Assembly (NCBI RefSeq): GCF_963966145.1
Contig: NC_091049.1
Coordinates: 14,136,001-14,200,000 of the forward strand
Origin: Tenebrio molitor
Taxonomy: Eukaryota > Arthropoda > Insecta > Coleoptera > Tenebrionidae
Direction of reading: 5' to 3'
Length of the DNA: 64,000 bases
Shown here: piece by piece, positions 56,239 to 64,000 of the stretch
Layout: the number at the start of each line of letters is the position of its first letter
Position numbering within the stretch: the first letter of the stretch is position 1
The notes under the pieces: model-generated
What the model saw: only the letters and a program-made list of their open reading frames with translations
Databases searched by the model: none
Told to the model about the DNA's origin: nothing
Translations under genes and position numbers: made by a program

Positions 56239-59200
56239 ATGTATTTTAAAAATCTGAACGACGACCACTTAGAAATTAATTCCAGTTCTTTTGAGAGATC
56301 TTGTCATTTTCTCGTCGATTCAGGCGCTGATTTAAATATTATAAAAATAAATGTGGTAGAAGATGAAACAATTATTATTGAGAATAAAGTAACTTTAATG
56401 GGTATTGGTGTCACCCCTGTTGAAACATTAGGGTATATTGAAGTTCTTGTCGATGATCGTCCTGAAAAAATTGTATTTCACGTGGTTGCGCCTTCATTTC
56501 CAATCCCGCGGGACGGCATTGTAGGTAAACAGTTTCTTAAAGAAAACGATCTAAACATAAATTTGAAACGACAAGTAATTTTTGATAGCGAAAACTTAGA
56601 TTCAATCATTCATGATAAAGAAAGTAAGAGAGAACCGGAAATCATCATCCAGCCGTTTGTTTTACCGCCCAGGTGTGAAAAAATATGCGAAGTCGAAAAT
56701 GACCGACCTGATGGAGATTATGTGATAAATTCTTCAAAATTTGATAATTCTGTTTAAATGGCCAGCGCGATAATCAAAGTAAATAACAATAAATCATGTG
56801 TTGCGTTTTTAAACCCGAATGAGTTCGAAATAAAAGTCGATGAGGTATCTGTACACGTCGAGTCGTTGAATCAATTTAATTGTTTTCATTTTAACGAATC
56901 CGGAAATTCTTCAAATAATAATACTTCAAATATATTTGAGAGAGAACAAAAGATCGTAGAAAATTTGCGTCTGGAACATTTCAATTCGGAAGAACAAAAA
57001 CAGATAACTGATATGCTTAGAATATTCAGATCTATTTACTTTTAAATCGGAACCTTTGAGTGAGACAAACAGTATCAGTCACACCATTCCAATGGCTCCA
57101 ACGCAAACACCAATTAAATTAAAGCTTTACTGACTTCCACACGCTCAACAAAGTGAAATCAACCAACAAGTAAGGACAATGCTTGAACAAGGTGTAATTG
57201 AACCTAGCACCAGCTCGTGAAATTCCCCTTTGTTAATCATACCGAAAAAATCAAATGCATCAGGAGAAAAGAAATATAGAATTGTCGTGGATTTTAGGAA
57301 AGTGAATGATGCAACTTTAGGCGATGCTTATGCTTTACCCAATATAACTGATATATTGGATCAATTAGGTAGAAGTCGTTATTTTACAGTCTTAGATCTC
57401 GCATCTGGATTTTACCAGATCCCATGGATCCTAAAGACGCGGAAAAAACTGCCTTCGGCACACCTTTTGGACATTACCAGTATAGACGGTTACCCATGGG
57501 TTTAAAAGGAGCTCCCGCTTGTTTCCAAAGACTAATGGATCGTGTTTTAATCGGTATTCAAGGTATTAAATGTTTTGTTTATTTAGACGACATTGTCATT
57601 TATGCTGATAATCTGGATCACCACAAAGTTAAATTACGGGATGTTTTTGGTAGACTCCGTCAACATAATTTAAAATTACAACCAGATAAATGCGAATTTG
57701 TGAGGAAAGAAGTCAGTTATTTAGGTCATTTGGTTACTGATAAGTGATAAGGGTATTCGACCAGATCCTGCTAAAGTAAAATCCGTTTACGAATTTCCCA
57801 CACCTAAAACTCCTAAACAAGTCAAAATGTTTTTGGGATTAGCCGGTTATTATCGACGTTTTATCCCGAAATTCAGTTTAATCGCGAAACCTTTAAATCA
57901 ATTGTTAAGAAAAGACGTACCTTTCACTTGGACTCCCGCGGAGCTTTTGAAAAATTAAGGCCCGTTCTAAGTAACGATATCATTTTGGAGTATCCCGATT
58001 TTTCCAAAACGTTCCGGCTTACTACGGATGCATCTGGTGACGCAATCGGTTCCATTCTTTCACAAAATACTATGGCAGGTGACAAACCTATTGCTTACGC
58101 GAACCTTAAATAAAGCGGAATTGAATTACAGTACTACCGAGAAGGAACTCTTAGCGATTGTCTGGTCTGCACAACACTTTCGACCATACCTGTATGGGAG
58201 AGAGTTTGAAATCATAACAGATCATAAGCCCCTTGTTTGGTTGTTTAACGTTAAAGACCCAGGATCTCGATTAATGCGATGGAGGTTAAAGTTGGAAGAG
58301 TATCAGTATAAAATAATTCATAAGCCAGGTAAATTAAATTGCAATGCTGACGCCCTCAGCAGAATGTAACCGATAATAAGCAGCGACTCCAATATATTTT
58401 TGATTTAATTCCGGAATCAGTAATCGTTCAAGTTATTAGTCAAGATAATGTTCACACGCCGCTATCGGTTCAGATAAAACAAAAATATCCTGAAGTCGAA
58501 TTCTTGTTAAATGAATCATTGAAACAGAATCCCGATGAGTTAATTCATTTTCTGGAGAACGAGAATTTTAAATTTATTTTTGTGAGAATCGCCCTCAAAT
58601 GTCACATGATTTATATTGACAAACCACAACTCCGAATTATTTGAATAGCAACCAATCACAATTTAATTAAGCGGAAATTTTCCCTAGGGAAAATTTCCGA
58701 TATAATTGCCCTAGGGAAAAATTTTTTCGGGCGATTCTCTTCCGAATATACCTCGGGACAGATATATATCGCCAGAAATTTTTTCTTGCAGTCCAACACT
58801 CGTGTTTGTCGCTCAAAATTACCCTCGGGCTGAAGCCCTCGTGTAATTTTCTTGCGACAGACACTCGTCTGTCAGGACTGCTCGAAAAAATTTCCGGCAA
58901 TATATCTGTCCCTTGGTATATTATATATGATAATCAAGCAAAACACACGCGAAGATTTGGATAATGAAAAAACGTCAGAAATTGTAACCAAATTAAATCA
59001 ATTTTGTATCAGGAATAAATTTTACCGTCTTAGATTTTCAAAACCCACCATACTAACAGATCCTCAGTGGCAAAGTTTTAAAATAATGATTAAAGGTACT
59101 TTCAGAAGTCGTTTGTTTAAATTAGAATTTTTTGAAAGGGATGCTGAGTTTAATCAGGAAGAAAAATTTGCGATCATCAAGGAACACCACGGCTCGTTAA

Positions 59201-59392
59201 TTGATGGACATCGAGGTGTTAAACAAACATTCGCCGAATTCGCGATAATTTTAATTGGGTTAATATAAAATCTGATGTTAAACATTTTATAAAAACTTGC
59301 GAAGTGTGTCAAAAAAATAAAACTCGCAATAGCACGGTAAAACAACCAATGGTTATAACTTCTACATCGAGCGAACCGTTTGAAAAAATCGG
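56239..59392 (+). pseudogene. Pol of the errantivirus-like element, many breaks
   Basis: Protease FLVDSGADLNIIK (56310). An in-frame TAA lies at 56755-56757; frame changes or stops near 57040, 57130 and 57220. RT: LLIIPKKSNASGEKKYRIVV, TVLDLASGFYQIP, GLKGAPACFQRLM and catalytic CFVYLDDIVIY (57580s), with breaks near 57425, 57745 and 57955. RNase H: RLTTDASGDAIGSIL, a frame change near 58110, then YSTTEKELLAIVW and ITDHKPLVWLF. A palindrome (58668-58925) interrupts the region before the integrase. The integrase zinc finger remains (IKEHHGSLIDGHRGVKQTF and CEVCQKN), but the catalytic core is missing from 59393 on. Confidence 0.85.
58668..58925. repeat. Long palindrome inside pol, hairpin family
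   Basis: A perfect palindrome GGAAATTTTCCCTAGGGAAA starts it. Longer arms, left GGGACAGATATATATCGCC and right GGCAATATATCTGTCCC (inverted), surround CACTCGTGTTTGTCGC and CCCTCGGGCTGAAGCCCTCG. It has the same outer-stem plus GC-core design as the palindromes at 11.0, 40.7 and 44.2 kb but different sequence. Confidence 0.75.
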
Positions 59393-59974
59393 TGCACTCG
59401 AACTGCGGTCAGCGGTCAGAAGCCCAATAATCCGACACCTGAATTGCGGTCAAAGAATTTTAACTTACCTGGTCGTCTCTAATCTTATCTCGAACTGCGG
59501 TCAAGAAAATTTTACTTATTAGGCATTCACGATCTTTTTGGGACTGAGTTGGCTATGACCATCTAGTGTTTTTGTTGGCATTATTTTGGTGATAACTAAA
59601 TTCCCTAAAGGAAATTGACACTTTGTGTGTTAGGTTATTTACAGTTTAAGGTTATATTTTTTGAATAGATACGTTGTTGCCGGATCTCTTAAATCTGGTA
59701 GTCAAATGTTCCATCAACAAAGAATATTTATTGATTACAGATAAATTGCTTGTTACATTCACAAGAAAATACCGTATGAGCAACAATTACTGTTTGAGTT
59801 GGCAATAAATTCTGGTGACTTTTGGTGACTTTTATGTCATGTTCCAAAGAGAAAACCATTTTATTAATAAAAGAATACAAAAACCAAAACGTTTAAATTT
59901 GAAATGTATGCCAACTGTCAATAACATCAATAAAACAAACCGAAATAGGTACAATTCACAGTCTTAAAAATTTC
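59393..59974. other. Unassigned insertion or rearranged DNA
   Basis: Replaces the integrase core. GAACTGCGGTCA or GAATTGCGGTCA occurs three times (59400-59520), twice followed by AAGAA(A/T)TTTTA. No gene recognised. Confidence 0.4.
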
Positions 59975-60626
59975 ATGCAAAATGTTTGGCTTTATACAAT
60001 CAGGATACCTGAAAATGTAGTTGTGAATTGTAGAAATGAAACCATCCCATTTAATGTTCAGTTAAAAGGAAGTGGATTATTCAAAATACATTCATCTTGT
60101 AAAGCTTTTACTAGTCAATCGGTATTGGAACCACGTGAATCGTCATTCTCGACTGTTCACGTGAATTATCTACCTCCTCTTGATTTAAATTTTGACATTT
60201 GTTTAAATAAAAGTAGTATTAAGAATAATACAGATTTTTCCATCTACGTTCCTGCATTGTATAACGTTCACGATTATCATCATTTATATTTAGCAAGTAA
60301 AAGTCTTAAGGAAGTAGCATCTTATAGATCAAACCGAAAAAGAATCGTTAAATTCCTCAACTTTTTCACATTATTCTTTAATGTTTTATACCGGGTGTCC
60401 ACTCTCAAAGTCGAACATAGGCAATTAACACTGTGCATTCAGTTTATAGATATGCCATTATTTCGATACATCAATTTAATTAAAGAATTAAATTATAATA
60501 TTAAAGTAATTGACAGTTTAAGCAGTTTTCATTATAAATTCTTTGAAAAAATTACAATGCAGTTTCTACCTTAGTTAATAATAAATCTAAATAATTTGCT
60601 GAATTTAAATTTCTTTTTATTTCAAA

Positions 60627-60940
60627 TGTTATTAAAAATCCCAGCCCAGGTATGAATTTTTTGAGGGTACGGAGTTCTAGTAGGAGTATTTACTCAAGGG
60701 TTTTCTTGAGCCCAATATCGCGTGTTTTGAACATTTGGTTCGTTATTTAGCGTAAAAGTAGATTCGTCTGTGAAGCAAATTGTCGACAGAAAGCGACGAT
60801 CATTAGCACGCTCCTGTATTTCATAACAGGTTTCACTCTTACTGTCTTCTTCAACAGTAAAAATCTGTTGATGACACTGTGTCTTGTGGGGATGATATTT
60901 GTACTTCCTGAGGATATTCAGTATCCGCGATTTACATAAA
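60627..60940 (-). pseudogene. DDE_3 (IS630/Tc1-like) transposase fragment
   Basis: Minus strand: KYHPHKTQCHQQIFTVEEDS, ERANDRRFLSTICFTDESTF (Asp of the catalytic FTDE block), TLNNEPNVQNTRYWAQENP, a stop, then PYPQKIHTWAGI. This follows the typical insect DDE_3 order. N- and C-terminal parts are missing. Confidence 0.8.
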
Positions 60941-61147
60941 CTTACTTCAAGAGAAATTTATCTTAATCTGTATGGAGTAACTATTAATTTTTCCGTAAAT
61001 AATTTTGACAGTAATTTACCAAAATTCGCTGACTTAACCCAACAAATAACTAAATTTTTTGACAAATGCTGTCCAATTTGAAAATCATGGCATGTCATAT
61101 TTAAAAATCGCCAAGTTTTATTAGTATTTTAAAATAAAAATAGCACC

Positions 61148-61596
61148 AGGGTGGCTCGGTGGCCGCATGGCTGTCGGAGAAAGTACTCCGAGGTCGCGGT
61201 CCCGATGCTAGTGGGTTCGAATCCCACCGAAGGGGGATGATTTTTTCAAAGGAAGGAACCTCCGCCCGGCCATGGATGTGTGTGTATGTCTATCAGGGGC
61301 TGACGGTAGGGTGGTGGAAGGAAGAATCAACACTCTTTCGGCCACCACCGCGAGGTCAGCACGGGTTCGAGTCCCGTCGGGAAGGGTGCCCATGGGTGTA
61401 TAAATGTTGTTGTGTATGTCTGTGAATGTGAGGTGGAATGGGCGTGGGTGGCCGGGGAAAGTGCCCCGGAGCCCCGTCGCATCACCGATAGGCAAAGGAA
61501 CAAGGAAAATGAATTGGAAAAAAAAACGGCCGACCGAAAGGTACCGTAAAAGCCGTATGGCAAAAAACGGGAATGGCAATTTAAAAAAAAAAAAAA
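61148..61596 (+). mobile_element. tRNA-derived SINE, two tRNA-like units, with 12-bp target duplication
   Basis: RNA polymerase III A-box (GTGGCTCGGTGGCC) and B-box (GGTTCGAATCCCACC) are followed about 150 bp on by a second B-box (GGGTTCGAGTCCCG), so the element looks dimeric. It ends in a run of about 19 A. AAAAATAGCACC occurs just before (61136-61147) and just after (to 61608), a target duplication. Such SINEs move with LINE enzymes. Frames in it are shadows. Confidence 0.88.
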
Positions 61597-62094
61597 AAAA
61601 ATAGCACCTTTAATCTTATTATGAGTATCATTTCAAGCGCAATAATTTTATCTTTCTAGTGATACCATTACCTTACCTGTAAGTTCAATTGGCGAGCAGG
61701 AATCAGCAAAAACGTTCAATACAATGTTAATTGCCTATGTTCGAGTTTGAGAATGCACAGACTGTATATTAATCCTAATAGTTATCGTAGGTGTTATTTA
61801 TAAATGTACTCATTGCTATTATAAAAAGTGTAAATCAGGGATCCATGAAAGTAAAATTAATAATAGAAATTCGATTGTCAATAACATCATTACAAACTGC
61901 TGCAGGAAAAGGCCTCGAAAATTCCCTTCGCAGATCCAGATGCAAGGACTTAGCAGAGACCTATCGACCGAGCTGACATCTGACGACGATGATGATGTCC
62001 ATAAAACAACAACTACCACTTCAACCGGAGCCACAACATCACGTCTCGAACAACAGAAAGAATTCACCCCTAAATATAAATATTATCAATTCAA

Positions 62095-62766
62095 TTTTGT
62101 AATGACGAACCAGAGTTACTAAATTTAGTAACTTTTGTCTTGTGAACACATCTTTTTACCGCGAATTTAAGCTTTTCTGTTCCGTCAAAACTGGTCCGAA
62201 TCAAAGTACCTATAGTGAAATTAAATTTGTATAATTATTTTGAAAAAAAAGCAAAGTTGCCCTAAACAAATACGAAAAGGCAGTTGAACGTAACAATGAA
62301 ATAATTTTGCATTTTGCTACTCATCCTTGTCGTCCGAATCGGAATCTTCAACCAACAATAATTGGGGATATGTCATGGATGCTAAAGTTTCCCATAAGCC
62401 TTGTTCTTGTCCTTCATTTAAAATTTTGTACATACTTCTGGGACTGAAGCCTGTACAGCACTTAGGGAAAGTTTAATTTTAGATTAGGATTTACCGAAAA
62501 AACATCCGCACTGCTTCTACAATTTTGTACTTTACGTATTAGGTTTCCATTATCTCCATGAGTAATTTCTTTTATTTTGTTGAAAGCCTTTAAAATGTAC
62601 TGGTTCGTCTGCTTGCTTATTGATGCTTTACTCCGTTTTGGAAATTCATTCATTTTGGCAGTGACAATAATATGACAATTTAAATCATTGCAAACTGTTA
62701 AATTTTCATTTATTTTGTAAAAAAATCTAACAAAAAAAAAGTTCCAGTTAGTTCGTCATTACAAAA
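62095..62766. mobile_element. Non-autonomous DNA element with 16-bp inverted ends
   Basis: TTTTGTAATGACGAAC (62095-62110) and its exact reverse complement (62751-62766) bound 672 bp. The minus strand has the start of an insect transposase: MNEFPKRSKASISKQTNQYI, LKAFNKIKEI (62653 down) and after a frame change GFSPRSMYKILNEGQEQGLW, a helix-turn-helix region, ending in an acidic tail at 62317. The catalytic domain is deleted. It sits between env and the 3' LTR. Confidence 0.7.
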
Positions 62767-62808
62767 ATGAATGCATTATAGTTTGAATTCTCTTCTTAAG
62801 GGAGGAAG

Positions 62809-62955
62809 TGTTAGGAACCTACCTCCAATCAAATTTCAATAACTGTTAGTTCAATCAGAGAATAATCTGATTTAGATTTAGAATTGCTATCTACTTTATC
62901 TTTGTAAATTATTGACCACTTTATCTTTTTGAATTATTGTCAACTTTATCTTGCC
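62809..62955 (+). repeat. 3' LTR fragment of the errantivirus-like element
   Basis: Begins TGTTAGGAACC directly after a polypurine tract AAGGGAGGAAG (62798-62808). From 62885 it has the same TTTATCTTTTTGAATTATTG units as 52968-53070. It is cut at about 62955 (CTTTATCTT|GCCGAG), so only about 147 bp of the LTR remain. Confidence 0.75.
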
Positions 62956-63183
62956 GAGATGAGTGTCCTCAAAAATCTCACGATCAGGTTCGATGGCTTA
63001 CCAGAGACGGATGTGTGGGTGGAGATTCTAAAAACGGCCGTTTCGTTTAACTCGTTAAATGCGATTTACGATGGGTTTTACTATAAAAATGAAACAATTG
63101 TGATTAGCTGCACAGATGGAAACCAATTACGCCTTCAACTAAGAGGGAAACATCTAATCCTAAAGTTTGGGTCTCTCTTCAAA
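62956..63183 (+). other. Open frame fragment of unknown origin
   Basis: A 75-codon plus-strand frame from an ATG at 62959 (MSVLKNLTIRFDGLPETDVW, then YYKNETIVISCTDGNQLRLQ) has good coding-like composition but no recognised family. Its last residues overlap the antisense PIF transposase fragment. It may be the N-terminus of a gag-like protein from another element. Confidence 0.3.
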
Positions 63184-63502
63184 CTTATAGTTAGCGTCAA
63201 CTAAAGCCAACATTACAATAGAAAAAAAGTCTTTATAATTAAAATAAAGAGAACCACTATTTTGTGGAGCTTTTATGCGAACATGCTTTCCACCTATGCT
63301 AGATATGCAGTTTGGCATGTTCCATTTTTCCCAAAAACCTTTTTCGATTCTTTTGAAATTCTTTTTTGTAGGTGGCATCGCAATTGGCATAAGCTTTTGT
63401 TTTAATGCTTTTAAAACGTCTCTTATTAGTCTTAAAATATAAGATTTTGATATTCGATATACAAATGATAGCGATGCGAAACTCTCTTCCGTAGCAATGA
63501 AC
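63184..63502 (-). pseudogene. PIF-type transposase fragment lacking the first catalytic Asp
   Basis: Minus strand from an acceptor-like TTTTTAG at 63503: FIATEESFASLSFVYRISKS, LIRDVLKALKQKLMPIAMPP, EKGFWEKWNMPNCISSIGGK and HVRIKAPQNSGSLYFNYKDF, ALVDANYKF. Related proteins have IGAIDGKHV; here the Asp is Gly. The frame ends at about 63184, before the second Asp. Confidence 0.85.
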
Positions 63503-63559
63503 CTAAAAATGGAATGTTATTGTTAGTTTTCATGACAGTTTTTTTATTTTTTTGTAGGC

Positions 63560-64000
63560 AATAACTGTAAAAAGAGATGGAAAAACATAAAGGACACATA
63601 TTTTCGGCAGAAACGAAAGAACAAGTGTGGAACTGGATCCGCAGCCCCTAAAAATCCTAGATCTAAGTTTGGAACCTATGAAAGGCTGCTTACATTCCTA
63701 CATTCAGTGCCAAATGAACGTTCAACAGAAACTAATATTGAAGATATGGATTCTACACAAGATACACAAGACAGTCAAACATCTGACCAAGGCAGTGAAT
63801 CGTTTTCTTCACCTCGTATTCAAGAGCAGTTAAGTTCTGTATCATCAGCAAGAGGAACTGGAAATGATGTTGAACTAGACACCATGAATACACAAATATC
63901 TTCGGAAACACTTTCGGACCAAAACCCAGTATTTCCAAAATCCAATAAAAAACGGGGCGTCAAAAGAAAGATGAGATTATTGCTTTTCTACAGAAAAGAG
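63560..64000 (+). pseudogene. MADF-type DNA-binding protein of a PIF element, partial
   Basis: Opens after an acceptor-like TTTTTTGTAG with NNCKKRWKNIKDTYFRQKRK, the second half of a MADF domain. SKFGTYERLLTFLHSVPNER and a Ser/Thr/Gln-rich linker (DSTQDTQDSQTSDQGSESFS) follow. A frame change near 63955 precedes DEIIAFLQKR, the expected C-terminal helix. The gene runs off the window. PIF elements pair such a protein with the transposase; here it is head-to-head with the fragment at 63184-63502, an order that cannot be native. Confidence 0.75.

Larger units (their letters stand above)
59975..62122 (+). pseudogene. Env-like remnant (baculovirus F-type), split
   Basis: The first piece (59975-60574) has a Cys-spaced C-terminal ectodomain pattern like insect errantivirus envelope proteins: the VVVNCRN start, LKGSGLFKIHSSCKAFTSQS and SFSTVHVNYLPP. 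It then drifts to an unclear end. The last piece (about 61755-62122) has a hydrophobic segment ILILIVIVGVIY followed by a CTHCYYKKC cytoplasmic start and a Thr/Asp-rich tail. Between them lie a transposase relic and a SINE. In gypsy-type errantiviruses this gene encodes a membrane fusion protein. The fusion peptide and furin-site region are not seen. It cannot encode a whole protein. Confidence 0.5.

Noticed and set aside
61159..61604. Frames of 66-123 codons, and a possible functional tRNA gene
   Set aside because: The frames cover the SINE. A and B boxes are present but the sequence between and after them does not fold as a plain tRNA cloverleaf by eye; target duplication and A-tail show a SINE.

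Overview
This window is animal genomic DNA, most likely from an insect and possibly a beetle. The lineage is inferred from the kinds of transposon present and from the 45-47 bp introns in the one host gene; no sequence marker fixes the species. It is mostly AT-rich, with GC-rich islands near 19.6-24.2 kb, 27.0-28.3 kb and 53.3-55.0 kb.

Host gene. Only the first 2.5 kb looks like an ordinary host gene: the 3' part of an ABCC/MRP-type ABC transporter (1-2486), open at the left edge of the window. Nothing downstream looks like a second conventional host gene. The other ~61 kb is a nest of transposable elements, most of them broken and many inserted into one another.

Layout. 3.5-5.5 kb: two fold-back elements. 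6.9-10.4 kb: a DDE_Tnp_4 relic abutting a PIF/Harbinger transposon with a broken transposase and an intact six-exon Myb/SANT-like partner gene. 13.3-18.4 kb: a Ty3/gypsy LTR retrotransposon with near-identical 339-bp LTRs, a target duplication, a -1 frameshift heptamer and a primer site that may be self-primed. 19-24.2 kb: LTR-like and GC-rich gypsy fragments, with a 57-bp tandem array. 24.9-26.8 kb: a TA-flanked DNA element holding a LINE copy that carries a piece of a Polinton-type integrase. 27-28.3 kb: duplicated GC-rich sequence. 28.5-32.9 kb: a HARBI1-like transposase relic and its Myb-like partner, split by a hAT element. 33.8-36.8 kb: Crypton-like and piggyBac-like relics. 37.6-41.6 kb: a MULE split by a third Harbinger, itself split by a Tc1/mariner element. 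44.7-48.9 kb: a compact virus-like block with a Polinton-type integrase, small ORFs on both strands and recurring short palindromes, interrupted by a LINE that was then hit by a solo LTR. 49.3-50.9 kb: another LINE copy split by a DNA element. 51.0-53.0 kb: a truncated Jockey-like LINE. 53.0-63.0 kb: an errantivirus-like Ty3/gypsy element with gag, a broken pol and env-like remnants, interrupted by a palindrome, a SINE and DNA transposons. 63.2-64.0 kb: PIF transposase and MADF fragments.

How the parts work together. The elements show their order of arrival by nesting. Several Harbinger copies keep the two-protein layout of that superfamily (DDE nuclease plus Myb/SANT or MADF DNA-binding partner). 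A family of long palindromes with a short GC-rich core recurs across the window. The most unusual parts are the Polinton-like block and its LINE-carried copy 21 kb away, the possible self-priming of the LTR element, and the palindrome family.
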